Below are positions 11,916 through 24,080 of a stretch of 64,000 nucleotides of DNA, in pieces. The position numbers and the translations under genes are program-made. The stretch is from Lepas anatifera (lineage: Eukaryota; Arthropoda; Thecostraca; Lepadidae), in contig JAOTON010002243.1 of the NCBI GenBank assembly GCA_034440635.1, forward strand, positions 962,501 through 1,026,500. The letters run 5' to 3'. The notes beneath the pieces were generated by a model, which was not told the DNA's origin, searched no databases, and worked only from the letters and a program-made list of their open reading frames with translations. How positions within the stretch are numbered: the first letter of the stretch is position 1; every line of letters starts with the position of its first letter.

Positions 11916-12617
11916 GCCTGTCAGCGCTGCTGCCGCCCGCCCCGCCTCTGTCAGCGCTGCTGCCCCCGCCCCGCCTGTCAGCGCTGCTGCCCCCGCCCTG
12001 CCTCTGTCAGCGCTGCTGCCGCCCGCCCCGCCTCTGTCAGCGCTGCTGACGCCCGCCCCGTCTCTGTCAGCGCTGCTGACGCCCGCCCCGTCTCTAATAA
12101 TATAATAATATCTGTCAGCGCTGCTGACGCCCACCCCGTCTCTGTCAGCGCTGCTGACGCCCGCCCCGTCTCTGTCAGCGCTGCTGACGCCCGCCCCGCC
12201 TCTGTCACCGCTGCTGACGCCCCCGTCTCTGTCAGCGTTGCTGACGCCCGCCCCGTCTCTGTCAGCGCTGCTGACGCCCGCCCCGTCTGTCAGCGCTGCT
12301 GACGCCCGCCCCGTCTCTGTCAGCGCTGCTGACGCCCACCCCGCCTCTGTCAGCGCTGCTGACGCCCGCCCCGTCTCTGTCAGCGCTGCTGACGCCCGCC
12401 CCGCCTCTGTCAGCGCTGCTGACGCCCAGCCTCTGTCAGCGCTGCTGCCGCCCACCCCGCCTCTGTCAGCGCTGCTGACGCCCCGTCTCTGTCAGCGCTG
12501 CTGACGCCCGCCCCGTCTCTGTCAGCGCTGCTGACGCCCGCCCCGCCTCTGTCAGCGCTGCTGACGCCCGCCCCGTCTCTGTCGCCGCTGCTGACACCCC
12601 GTCTCTGTCAGCGCCGC
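11916..12617 (+). repeat. 30-bp GC-rich minisatellite, about 24 units
   Basis: Roughly 24 copies of a 30-bp unit whose core is GTCAGCGCTGCTGAC, nearly palindromic, followed by a C-rich spacer GCCCGCCCCGTCTCT. A short AT insertion (TAATAATATAATAATAT) interrupts it near 12095. The unit is a multiple of 3 and free of stops, so long open frames appear on both strands (11883-12302, 11892-12455). These are artefacts of the array and not proteins. Confidence 0.95.
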
Positions 12618-13447
12618 AGCGCCAATCTGACAGGCAATTGTGGCCTGAGCCGGCGTCATCCCGTCGAAGCCACACTGTCTCAGAGCAAGCCTACCGACAC
12701 ATGTCCTGACAATACCGCTTAAGCGAGCTGACAGCGCCGAGCGAATTTTAGCGGTCTGCTCTGTGCGTTTGAACAGCGCAAATGTTCCCGGCGGGGCGAC
12801 TTGGTTCGGTCTGTGGAGTAATCTCAGTGTATTTGAAGAGGCCGGTGGCCGGAGTTTTATCGAGATCACCATTTAGGGAGCAGTGGTAAGTCTTCAGGGT
12901 ATCTTAACACATCGACCTTTCTACCTGCGGTGGCCGCTACGTTATAAAACCATTCCCCTCCCCCGATTATTTTACCCTGCGAAACATATTTTTCTGCAAC
13001 TTTTGATGCAATTCACTGATAGTAGCCAAAAAGGAAGATTTTGTCATATGTAAGCGAAACAAAATTTTGGTTCAGTTTCTAAGCTTTGCAATGTGATCCA
13101 GCACTTATCATGCATACAATTGTTTACGAATGCTGGGCTATTTTTCAATTCAATGGAGCTATTCGCATTTCAGCCATAACCATGTTCGCGAGATCTGAAT
13201 AGTTAAACAATGCCTCGGAATCATTCTTAGAAGAATATCTTCAAATAATGCGTTTAAGTTTGAATAAAATTACTAGAGGAGTGAAGCCTTCAAAGGCGTT
13301 ACCAATGCATGTTGTAGGGAGGGGGCAGACGTAAGAATGGAAACTTGTTTACATCTTTACTCGGTCAGGCAGAGCAAAGAACGTTATTTATTTACGTTGA
13401 GAAAGAAATAAACTATAGATATTTGTGTAATCACTATTGTCATTTAA
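12618..13447. other. unassigned intronic stretch
   Basis: Nothing recognised between the minisatellite and the Harbinger-like MITE. Confidence 0.4.
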
Positions 13448-13901
13448 GGCCCGTTTACAGCGTTTCCACAGAAAATTTTGGATCGCAGGGGCCACTCACT
13501 CGCATGACAGGTAATACTCACGATCCGTTGATCAGCAAAATCACTTTCCAAAATGCGTATTTACACGCACAATTGTCAGTGATCTGAATCAGACGAAACC
13601 ATTTTCTTGTGAAATCCTTGCTTAGTACATCCAATTGATACCATCTACAATTTTAACATGGTGCTTGTGGAAAATTTATGACAAAAGCAGCACGCGCATA
13701 TCGTTATTTTATACTTCTGGATACCCACAACTCGCACAAGTTACTCGCAGGCAGTTCAGAAAGGCAGAGTGCATGTGCGTTTCGATGATCCGAACGAACG
13801 TCCTCTGCGAAAAATTAGATGCGCGTCATGTGACTATTTCACCACGTATTTGAATAGCCATTGCATGCGATTTTCGGCATGCGAAACGCTTTGAGCAGGC
13901 C
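13448..13901. mobile_element. PIF/Harbinger-like MITE
   Basis: The left end GGCCCGTTTACAGCGTTTCC mirrors the right end, which reads GGCCTGCTCAAAGCGTTTCG in reverse complement. It is flanked by TAA on the left and TTTA on the right, consistent with a 3-bp TWA-type target. 454 bp, no transposase. The GGCCCGTTTACA terminus is typical of Harbinger MITEs. Confidence 0.65.
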
Positions 13902-13970
13902 TTTATAAATCGAATCTAGAGCAAAGAAATGCGTGAGAAATACATGGGCTAGGAAGAGTTTGGGGCCCAG

Positions 13971-14446
13971 TTCAACTTTACCAGAGTGGGGGCCGGTCAA
14001 ACTGTGCCTGAGTAGAGTGGGGAGGCTGGTCCAACTTTACCAGAGTGGAGTGAAAGGCTTATGCAACTTTACCAGAGTAGAGTGAATGGCCAGTGCAATT
14101 GTACCGAGTGGGGTGGGGGACCAGTTCAACTTTACCAGATTGGGGGCCAGTCAAACTTTGCCTGAGTGAAGTGGCGAGGCCGGTCCAACTTTGCCAGAGT
14201 GGAGTGGGGGCAGTCCAACTTTACCAGAGTGGAGTGGGAGGCCAGTCCAACTTTACCAGAGTGGAGTGGGGAGGCCAGTCCAACTTTACCGAGTGGAGGG
14301 GGAGGCCAGTCCAACTTTACCAGAGTGGAGTGGGAGGCCAGTCCAACTTTACCAGAGTGGAGTGGGGAGACCAGTCCAACTTCACCAGAGTGGAGTGGGG
14401 AGGGGGCGGTCCATCTTTGCCAGAGTGGAGTGGGGTTATCTCAATG
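13971..14446 (+). repeat. about 33-bp minisatellite
   Basis: Imperfect tandem copies of a unit containing AACTTTACCAGAGTGGAGTG and GGGAGGCCAGTCC. Units vary by small indels, so several frames are open for about 100-140 codons without being genes. Confidence 0.95.
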
Positions 14447-14973
14447 GCATTTGTTAGTGAACGTGTGAAGGAGAGCCTTGCCTTGATGTGTCTGGTCCAA
14501 CGACGTTCCAGATGGTGACGGGAATGCATCACATCCCCAGTAACAGCACATCAGACTCCTGACTCAAGTCCCGGGGCCACACAATACTAGGGAAAATACG
14601 AGAGCATTAAATAGAAAACACTTATTTAGCTCACCAATGAGCCAAATACTTTGTGTGCTTGTGCGCGTAAAGAGACGTTACGTACCATTGCAGCAGGAAT
14701 TTAATTAAGAAGGCAACTTTTTAACTTATTCTGAGTGAATTATTCTTGATAAAAGTAGCCTTCTCCCTTTATAGTTGCAGTTAACTGAATTTTTAAGGGA
14801 GCCCTAGAGGAATTGATAAATGCGAAAGTTATGCTGAAAAGGTGGTTTGATATGCGGGTATTGCTTTGCATATACTCAAACATTTATGACTGACACTCTG
14901 TGGAAAACCAGCCAGGGCCCTTCAAACTCCTTGCAACCAGCTACAAAGTTTGAGACATAGATGCTTAGCATCT
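14447..14973. other. unassigned intronic stretch
   Basis: Nothing recognised. Confidence 0.4.
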
Positions 14974-16005
14974 TTAACCTGCGCGCCCCACCGGGGGTCC
15001 GGCACCACCTTCGCCCCACCTGAGATCATCGATGGCCCCCCTCTAACTCCGAAAATATGAGGGTTAGCGCAAATCTGCGAAGTGCGTTGGAAGGCACGTG
15101 CGAATTAAGTATGGTTTTACTTCGCACTTCTAACGCTCAGGTTAATGGTTTGACTTCTAGAGCTCAAGTTGGGTCACAATAGGCTATTTCCACTAAAATA
15201 TTCAATGCCCAAGAAACCGGGGTATAGCTCTCATGCCATTAGCGAAATTGAGGTCTGGTAGAGTACATTTGATAGTGAAAATACCAGGGCTTTCTCTGCT
15301 ATGTGGAACATAATGATCTCTCGCCAGTGGTTTGACCTTTGAAGGGCACCTCTTGACCTACCATGACCTGGTCAAGAGGTGATAATGTGACCTTGCTGTA
15401 TACAAAATGAAAGCCAATAACAAAACATAGACGATGGCGTTTAATTCAACGCTCTAGATTGATTAGGTAAACATTTATCGTTAAAATACTGTTTTTGACC
15501 CCTGGCGACCTGTGATGACCTCTCAGATACGTCAATGGGCAAATATTGCTCCTGTAATCCGTGAAAGGGTGGCCAAGAATGTTTTTCCGAGAAATCTGAG
15601 TATTTACAACCATTTTTGTGACTTTTAGATAATAAGAAAGCTTTCCCCCGTGCTGTTTCTATGGGAGAGGTCACCTCGTGACCTGACCTCAGGTCAAAAA
15701 GTCGAAAAATTCCAGATATAACTTTTTTAGACCCTGGCAGGGACATCAAGTGTAGAAAGTTTCAAAATTGACCAGCCTAGAAATGTAGCTACGGTAGAAC
15801 TCAATAGTTTATGTGAAATGACCTTGTTTGACCTCGCTTTGGTGACCTGACCAGTGTGGCCCGTGGTAAAAAAATTCAGGGATGTAGGGGAAAATGATAG
15901 GGTGAGAGGTGGATCCCTCAACCGCGGTGCTGCGTCTCGGCGTTTTTCTGCTATTCTGAAAAAACCTTAAGGGATCATCGCCGGCCTCGGTGGCACGAGG
16001 GCTAA
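14974..16005 (+). mobile_element. family-B TTAA element (copy B2)
   Basis: Begins TTAACCTGCGCGCCCCACCG and ends GTGGCACGAGGGCTAA, where the terminal TTAA has mutated to CTAA. 1,032 bp. Aligns along its length with B1 and B3, including the ATCGATGGCCCC palindrome half and the AACCGCGGTGCTGCG block near the right end. Confidence 0.8.
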
Positions 16006-17925
16006 CCCTATCAGTATAGACGGGGAGATGCATATCACCCCCTGGTGTTATTTCTTGTGCTGTAGGTAAGCTCGAAAAGATAACACTTTGACGATTCTAG
16101 ACCTTTCCTAACAATCGACCCTGCTTTAGTTCGAACGACAATTCTAACTGGTCCATGATCGGCTCCAGGGACATTTTTGTAGGACATGTTGACCAGCTGC
16201 GAGCGATACAATATCTTTGGCCAGTTCTGGTTTTAAATCCATTGGATTGATGGCATTATAATTATTTATATACTAATACTAAAATAATTTTAAGGGTCAG
16301 CTTCTTATCTATTTACAAGAGTGGTTCCAGGGAGGTATTTTGGGGCTAACTTTTCCATCGCAAATTAACAGTTCAGGTACGAGTTTTCCCATTTTTAAAG
16401 CTTTCTGAATCCGCCCCTGCGATGAATTATAGAAAAATAAGTTTTCTTACATCATTTACTGCTTGGGATAGCCATGGCATTATATAAAATACACAAACAA
16501 GGTAATCTATTTGCGTATATAAACTGTCGAAACTTGCCCCTTAATCCGCCCTTGAATTTTGATTTGGACACAATCCGAAGTATATACGTATCAGCATACT
16601 CTTCTCGGACTAAATATGAAGTTTAGGATCAAATCAGTCGGTAACTGGAGACGAATGAAGTTGAAAACATTCTAAAATATTTGCATGTTAAGTAATCCCT
16701 GTTTCCGAATTTATGGGGTTTTAGGCATAAAACTGAAATTTATTTTACGACAAAAATCAAATGTTTTTGTCCCCTACCGATCCTGACTTTTTACAGGGCG
16801 ATGTAGTAGGGCTAGCACACAGGTATATCTAATGCTGCAAAAATCTGACAAATAATTATAACGGCATCATTTAAATATTTGCACGATATCTGCTCCAAAA
16901 CCCCGCATGAGCTGCAGTAAGCGATCTGAAATTTTGATACCAAGGGGAGGGGGAAGCCTCAGGGATAGGTACTTATTACCGAGGTGGGGTCTGATACGAA
17001 TTTCGAGAGGTCCGCTCCCGATGCCATTTTTGGGCGTTCTTATGTAGTACGAGTTCTTTAACTATTATGGCAAAGTAAACTTGTAGCGTTGGGTAAGAGA
17101 CACCACTGTTTGGAGTGAGGCGGCCAAGTAGAAGAACAAGGGAGAGGACTGAGGATGACAATGCAGAGGTGGTCGATGGCGAGGAGAGAGAGGTAGGCTC
17201 GTGAAAACACGGCGTTATCGGAAGAGCGTCTGAACAACAGCACTGCATCCCTATCTGTGTTACCCAAAGTAGGTGACTGTGGCACAAAATGCATTCGAAA
17301 TTTCGCGGGCATTTGCCTGTCAATAAGAGGTGCGCGAAACTATGAACAGAAGCGGCTTTGCAAGTCTAAGGAGGTGTTTCTCTTTCTCCCATAGCTCTGT
17401 CCTTTATTGAGACCTTCGAATCTCGATATTTAAAAATTATGAATTGGTTTTCCAATTTAAGTGGCTTCAACTAATATGTTTCATCACGACGACCAAAACA
17501 AATACCCTGTTTATCACAGTTTTTTTAGACAAATATTGGTTTCATACAATATATGAAACTGCACAATAAGGTGTTTTATGTTTGATACTGATAAGCCGTG
17601 CGTGAACTGCATACCATTCTCCGGTTCAATTGAAGCTGATTGATATAATTTTTATTGGAATCTGACCTAATCTTGGCTCCCTTCTAATCAAGCCTTAAAA
17701 ATGTTGGTGGAAATTTATATTTTCAGAAAAATATGTTCCAGGACGGTAGGGTAGCGGCTCAAGTGAGAAGACCACCAGCCCGCGCGACAGCCAGTATCAG
17801 GCGAGATACCCACCTTCTCTGTTCGAATGAGAAAGCCGACACTTAGTGAGATAGCCAATATTGGGCGAGAAAACCCGGTATTCTCTTTTGGATTGTCACA
17901 CTTAATCTTTCAACCAGTTATGCCG
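16006..17925. other. unassigned intronic stretch
   Basis: About 1.9 kb with no recognised feature. The open frames at 16976-17323 have no family resemblance. Confidence 0.4.
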
Positions 17926-18085
17926 CGAGCATTCCACGACATTGCGTAACTTTGTCTCAGATTTCATTTAAAATTTGTGCATGGGTTTATCAGCAGGCTA
18001 GAACACCCCTGACATTTTTAGGTTGCTGGGTAAAATGGTTCAGGAGTTATAGCCTGCGGAAATTTTACACTTTACCCGCGCAACA
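17926..18085 (+). repeat. long inverted arm, left
   Basis: Shares long stretches with the reverse complement of 23898-24080: GCATTCC-CGACA, then ACACCCCTGACATTTTTAG, then TTCAGGAGTTATAGCCT. Probably one terminal arm of a large element of about 6.1 kb. Confidence 0.65.
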
Positions 18086-18280
18086 GTTTTTCTGAAGGTA
18101 TTTGATCCAATCGAGATCACGATAAGTGGGTAAGATTATATATTCTATTTTCACTGAAAGTTGTATTACTTATTCATAAAACTTCAGTAGTTTTAAAATT
18201 TGTTCTTCAGCGTGAATTTGAAAACCGACAGTAGCACGTGAAAGAGCACGTCTCAAATTAATCAAGGTTAATAAATAAGA

Positions 18281-18350
18281 ACCTTGGGTATTTGTTTCTA
18301 AGCATGACAAAATTGACGGATAATATCACAGGTACGCACCGTTGGCGCAC
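18281..18350 (+). repeat. inner inverted repeat, left
   Basis: GGGTATTTGTTTCTAAGC followed by CACCGTTGGCGCAC. The reverse complement occurs at 22651-22720, so a second inverted pair is nested inside the outer arms. Confidence 0.6.
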
Positions 18351-20252
18351 AGGGGCGGACGCAGACCTGAGTTTGGGGGAAAACCATGCCTGTCTCTCCT
18401 CCTGGGGGCAGGGGTGGGACGTGCAATTTGGGTGCTCGACAGACCTAGTATAAGCTACCCTCCGACATGATCGGGCGAATATTTTTGCTCTACAGACCTA
18501 GTGTAACCACTTTTTAAAAACGGCGTTTGGCAAGATCATTTCCTCCAGCGCTTGGCGCATGGCCGGAATCACCCCCTGTGTCCGCCAATGTTGGCGCAAC
18601 CCCCGCGGAGTGAGAGCACGTTCACCTGTCCCTTTACCCCGCGTCATGCCTGCAGACGTTTTGATGGAACAGGTTGGGTATCGGCAAGATACACTTGGTA
18701 TCAACTTTGTGTTTTTAACTCCTGCTTCAGTGATTGAAATTACTGTCTTTAAGAAGAGTTCAACCTAGGCATAAAGAATAATCCAACCAGTAAGATCATT
18801 AATTTGTATTTGTATTTTTCAGCGTTTTCTTCAAACTGATACCAGCACATGAGCGAGCACGCCTCAAGTAGTGAGATCATAGCCTAAAAATGGGGAGTAT
18901 TTGTTTGCAAGCGCGTTATAACTCACGAACGATAGCTACCTATGACAAATACCTAAGCATGTTCCAGCCAGTTACCTACGTGTTTTATAATTATTTAAGC
19001 GATTAAACTTCAGTTATGTTTTTCCCTAGCTGACAAAAAACTGGGTTTATAACGCACCTCTCCCTACACTCATGGGAAGGATAAAGTTGTCCGAATCCCC
19101 AAATCTGAAACCTATGCCGGTGTACGTTTTCATGATGGTTGGCTGTCACTTCAGATGTTAGTTCTGAAACGACCGGACAAGTTTTCCAGCCTCCAAGGTT
19201 TGGGTTTGTTTCCAAAACACCTTGGGACACCAAGTTGGGTTTAGTGATATTTTTAATTGTTACTTTAGGCGTTGAGGTGAAACGAAAATAAGTAAGTTAC
19301 GTTTTTGGCGTGCTGTCTGAAACAATGAAGTGCTACACAGTTGTGTCCACCTTTTTCAGTATCTCTTGAATAAACACTTGGGAAGGTCCAGATTCCAGCA
19401 GCCCAACATAAAACTGTATATGATAATTTTGCTCATTTGTGAAGAGGGATTGTAAAGTGGGTTTTAATATCAAACATGATTAACACTATTTTGCCAGTCC
19501 ATGTGGCAAAGACTGGCAAGACTATGTCTGGAGCGCACCGAAAATAATTGCAGCCAGTGTGAATCTGGCATGTTCGCAGTCTAGAAAAATTGGCTCAGCG
19601 GAGAGGCTTTAACATTTTGGGCAATCCAAGCCGGACATAAACCCCACAAGGTTAATTGCCCTTAAAGAATATATTTATAAATCAGATTTCAAACTCAAGC
19701 AGGTATTTGCAAGAGTGAAACTGAAATAAACTAGAAGCTTTAAAAATATGCGGGAATTTCTCATATTCCTAGACCAATATTTTATAATTCGCTAGGTTGG
19801 GAAAAAGACTCTTGTGCGTGAACTGGTGAGGAGTAATTAGAGGGTTGTGGTGGTCCTGTGACGGAATAGTGCAATATGTATATGATGGCGGAAATAAAAA
19901 CGTGTGACTTGTGACATATATGGGACTATTTGGAACAAAAACAAAACATTTTCCACGCACACAGGTACTGTCTTGATAAATTGATAACTCATTTGTTAAA
20001 TGGCTGTGCTATTGCGCACTTTTTATAATTTTGTATTTCCCGGGAATATTTTGTGTTAGCAGCCATCATTCAAACAACGCACTCTCACTATACACACAAG
20101 GCGGAAGTTTCCAGCTGCCGGCACCCTCACAGGACAACGGCACCGCACTTGGCGGCGCATAGGCTGCTCCGGTCTCCCCAGGCCACAGCGCTCGGCAGAA
20201 GCCAAGCTCTCACGCGAGGGCTGCAGAAGAGAGACTGGACAGGTGGATCACT
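18351..20252. other. interior of the inverted-arm region, unassigned
   Basis: Starts with a hAT-type terminus (CAGGGGCGGACGCAGACC at about 18352) for which no partner end was found. A related GTATTTGTTTGCAAGC unit lies near 18900. No coding signal. Confidence 0.35.
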
Positions 20253-21300
20253 TTAACCCGCGCCCCACCAGGGTCCGGCGGCACCTTCGCCCCATTAGAG
20301 GGGCATCGATGGCCCCCTCTTACTCCAAAAATATGGGGGTTAGCGCAAATCTGCGAACTGCGTTGGAAAGTTCGTGTGCATTCAAAATGATTTTATTTCA
20401 CATGCTTCAGTGCTCAGGTCAATGGCTTGACCTCCAGAGGTCAAGTTGGGTCATGATAGGCTATTTCCACTAAAATATGCAATGCCCATTCCATTAAAAT
20501 ATGCGATGCTTAAAAACCTGGGCATAGCTCTCATGCCATTAGAGATATTGAGGTCTGGTAGAGTACTTTTGACAGGTAAATACCAAGGCTTTCTCTGCTA
20601 TGTGGAACATAATGATCTCCCGCCAGTGGTTTGACCTCTGGAGGGCACCTCTTCACCTACCATGACCTGGTCAAGAGGTGATAAGGTGCCCATGCTGTAT
20701 ATCAGATGAAAGTCAATAACAAGACATAGACGATGACGTTTAATTCAGCGCTCAAGCTTGATTAGGTAAACATTTATCGTCAAAATAATTTCGTTGACCC
20801 CCAGTGACCTGTGATACCTCAGATAGGTCAAAAGGCAAACATAAGCCCGGAAATCAGTGAAAAGGTGGCCAAGAATGCTTTCCTGAGAAATCTGACCACT
20901 TTCAACCATTTTTTGTGACTTTTAGATCAAAAGACAGCTTTTCCACATGCTTTTTCTATGGGAGAAGTCACCTCGTGACCTGATCTCAGTTCACAAAATC
21001 GAAAAATCCCGAACATAAATTTGGTAGACCTTGGAGAGGTCGTCAAGTGCAGAAAGTTTAAAATCGATCGGCTTAGAAATGTAGGTATGGTAGAACTCAA
21101 AATTTAAAGTGAGGTGACTTTGGCTGACCTCGCTTGGTGACCTGGCCTAGTGTGGCCTGGGATAAAAAATTAGGGATGGTGAAAAAATGATGGGGTGAGA
21201 GGTAAATCCTCAACCACGCTGCTGCGCCTCGTCGTTTGTCTGTTGTTCTGAAAACCCTTTAGGCAGGGGCAATCGATGCCCCCGGTGGGGCGGGGGTTAA
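20253..21300 (+). mobile_element. family-B TTAA element (copy B3)
   Basis: TTAACCCGCGCCCCACCAGG at the left, CCCCGGTGGGGCGGGGGTTAA-type right end, TTAA on both sides. 1,048 bp; one of the best preserved B copies. Interior has many TGACCT/AGGTCA half-sites. Nested in the region bounded by the long inverted arms. Confidence 0.85.
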
Positions 21301-21596
21301 AGGCTGATCAAGCCCGTGCACCCACAGACAGCGACGCCACCCGGCACAGCGTTGATTGCACTTTTGTGGCGAGCACTTCCCAGTGTGCCGCCATCTCCTG
21401 GGTAGGAGGCGGCCGCGGAGAGGTCTGCCACAGGTCAGCCTCACGCCAGGGCCTTCCACACCCAAGCACGCTACCTTTACCAACTGCGCAATGGCGGTGG
21501 CGATATTGCTGGTTTAATGGCCACTCATCGTGGCGCCTCTAATTTTTAATGTATTTTTCATGAAAAAAATAATTAAACAACGATTTCGATAGTTCC

Positions 21597-22440
21597 TTAA
21601 CCTGCCACCGGGGGGCCATCGATGGCCCCTAAGGTTTTTCGGGATGCAGAAAACGACGAGGCGCAGCACCGCGGTTGGGGCTCCCTTCCGCATTTTCCAT
21701 CATCGAAATTTTTACCCGGTCCAGGTCGGTCCCGACGAGGTACAGGTCCTCCTTCCCTTTAGAGCTCTGTAGGCTACATTTAAGTCGATCGATTTGACTT
21801 CCACTTCATGACCCCTCCGGGTCTCAGGTGTATCGGGTTTTCGATTTGTGCCGGGTCAGGTCACGGGCGACCTCTCATTGGAAAGCATGGGGAAAGCTAT
21901 TTATGATGTAAAGCACAAAATGATTGCAATACTCGACTGCTCAGACAACGTTTTGGACACCCTTCGGATCCCGGGGTCTATTTGTTTGTTTTAAGGTCAT
22001 CAGGTCCAGAGGTCAAAACAGTATTTTGCATAACTTTGACCTAATTGAGCTGGGCGGTGAAACAAACACCATCGTGTTTTTTTGTACTGGCTTTCATTTG
22101 ATATACGGCAAGGTCCTTTTGACCTTTCGTGACCTCAGGTCATATTAGGTCCGAGGTGACCTCTGGCGTCAAACCACTGGCGGGGGTCTTTACGTTCCAC
22201 ATAGAGAAAATTACTGGCATTTTTTAATGTCTTTCCGGCCTCATAGCTCTAATGACTGGTTTGCGTTTGTTAATCATTGCTTTTGGTGAATAGCCGATCT
22301 TGCATTTGCCTCTGGGGTAACCATTGCCTGGCACTAAACATGCGAATATTTTTCTGATTGGCTTTATTGCTTGGTTGGCTGCCTTTTTGGTTAGGGGGGC
22401 TCGTGGCCCCGGGGGGTGCGCCGGCCCCGGTGGGGGTTAA
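21597..22440 (-). mobile_element. family-B TTAA element (copy B4)
   Basis: Reversed copy: starts TTAACCTGCCACCGGGGGGC and ends CCCCGGTGGGGGTTAA. 844 bp, about 200 bp shorter than B3, so internally deleted. It lies only about 300 bp from B3 in opposite orientation, so the two could form a large hairpin. Confidence 0.8.
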
Positions 22441-22579
22441 GAGATCCAAAAGGCAGATATTTTCTCCCTCTGCAAACGAGCAGACATTTCGATACACTAT
22501 TTATGTCACCATGTGATTCCTTACGCTTTTAAAACGACAACTTATGTGCAAGATATGCGAAAAGTAAAAACCTGAAAAC

Positions 22580-22720
22580 TATCGTCTTCAGGTCAGGTTC
22601 AGGGCGCACCAGGCCAAAGAAGAGGCAAGCGTGGGCCGTGCACTGCGCAGGGTGCGCCAACGGTGTTTATCCTTGATATATGCCGCTGGTATTCAGGCTT
22701 AGAAACAAATACCCACGGCT
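22580..22720 (-). repeat. direct duplicate, copy 1
   Basis: Contains a CTTCAGGTCAGG-TTCAGGGCG block, then GCGCCAACGG and TTAGAAACAAATACC. The same order recurs at 22945-23085, about 366 bp further on. The right half is also the inverted partner of 18281-18350. Confidence 0.6.
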
Positions 22721-22944
22721 TTATTTTTTATCACAAAACTCTGAGACGTTCTCCCTCACACCGTTGTGGCAGTTTTCAAATAAACGCTGAAAGGCACATG
22801 TTTTGAATAAGTTACCGGTTGAACTCCTCTTCATGTATCGAACTTCCGGACAGCAATACCTATTGCTGAATCAAGGAGTGAAAAAGGACAGAATTGATGC
22901 AAAACAAGTGTCTCCTGTCTACTCCCAGCCTCCGGCCTGCTCGG

Positions 22945-23085
22945 CGATCCTCTTCAGGTCAAGGTCAGGGCGTCTGAGGTACAGGGAGATGTAAACTTGC
23001 CCCGTGGACCGCGCGGGAGTTCGCTAACGGCGCTACCCACCACATTTTCTGCTAGCTTTTCAAGCTTACAAATAAATACCAACGG
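22945..23085 (-). repeat. direct duplicate, copy 2
   Basis: Second copy of the 22580-22720 unit: CTTCAGGTCAAGGTCAGGGCG, a CTAACGGCG block and TTACAAATAAATACCAACGG. Confidence 0.6.
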
Positions 23086-23349
23086 TTATATTATTGATAT
23101 GAATACCCGTGCTCTTTTGTGTGCCACTATTAGTTTTTAAATCCACGTTGACTAGTACTTGTAAAACCACTTAAACAATTACAATTTTCAGTAATAAAAA
23201 ATCTCAAAACTACCTTCATTGTGTTTATTGACTCATTAAATTAAAAAAACGAACAGTTTGGTTCATCTGGGTCTGCCCGGTTTTGTCTCGGCGGGTTGCG
23301 GCCGCGGGACCTTGCGCCCTTACATCTTTCATCGAACCGTAAACGTTAT

Positions 23350-23800
23350 TGATAACGCATATTATACATGTCGGTGGTTCAGCACCCGGTGTCGAGTCAC
23401 ACTGTGGTGCTCCCACGCATGACACACATGTAAAAAAATCATGCTCTCATTTTCAGTGGCTCGCACCTCATCATCCTCATCATCACCAGTCAAAATTCAA
23501 AACAATTGAGTATAGACTTGACGTTTTTCTGTTTCTGACACGATATTTGGCTCGACAACTAGACGAGAAAATCATTTATTCTCTCCGTTGCTCTTGAAGG
23601 CTGGTGAACAACAGAATTCACATAGCTTGCTGGCCCGACGGGGCAACGGAGGGAATATACTCATTCATGCTCTCATTTTCAGTCTCTCTCACCTCATCAT
23701 CGTCCAAAATTCAAAACACGTCACTGTACGCTGTATGACGGGCATTAAACATGTCTGTGCTGTGGTTCAGCACCCAGTGTTACACCGTTCACTGTGGTGT
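23350..23800. repeat. rearranged duplicate blocks
   Basis: Two blocks each occur twice. CATGCTCTCATTTTCAGT plus CACCTCATCATC and AAAATTCAAAACA occurs at about 23440-23505 and 23665-23720. The GGTTCAGCACCC-GTGT...CACTGTGGTG block occurs at about 23370-23415 and 23763-23803. The order of the blocks is swapped between copies. Confidence 0.6.
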
Positions 23801-23897
23801 TTCCACAAGAGACAAACATTATAAAAAATACATTTTTATGCATAATTTTGCCCATGTGTTACTATTGTAAATGAATAAAACAGCTGTAGAAAAATTG

Positions 23898-24080
23898 CTG
23901 CGCTGGCAGTGTAAAAATTGCCGTAGGCTATAACTCCTGAATCGTTACAGCTAGCAAACTAAAAACATCACAGGCGTGTTCTGGGCTGCTAATAACTCCA
24001 CATACAAAGTTTGAAGAAAATCAAAGGCATTAAGGTGTAAAAACGACCACCGCGTGTGCTGAACTGTCATGGAATGCCCC
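23898..24080 (-). repeat. long inverted arm, right
   Basis: Reverse-complement partner of 17926-18085; the minus strand reads GGGCATTCCATGACAG, then AACACGCCTGTGATG, then TTCAGGAGTTATAGCCT. See the left arm. Confidence 0.65.

Noticed and set aside
11883..12675. Long overlapping open frames, up to 187 codons, on both strands
   Set aside because: They are produced by the 30-bp stop-free tandem unit; Ala/Asp/Ser repeats on both strands are not evidence of a protein.
14093..14518. 141-codon open frame with repeating peptide
   Set aside because: Read-through of the roughly 33-bp minisatellite in several frames; no independent coding evidence.
17926..24080. Polinton/Maverick giant transposon
   Set aside because: Long inverted arms are present but no polymerase, integrase or capsid reading frame exists, and the length is too small.
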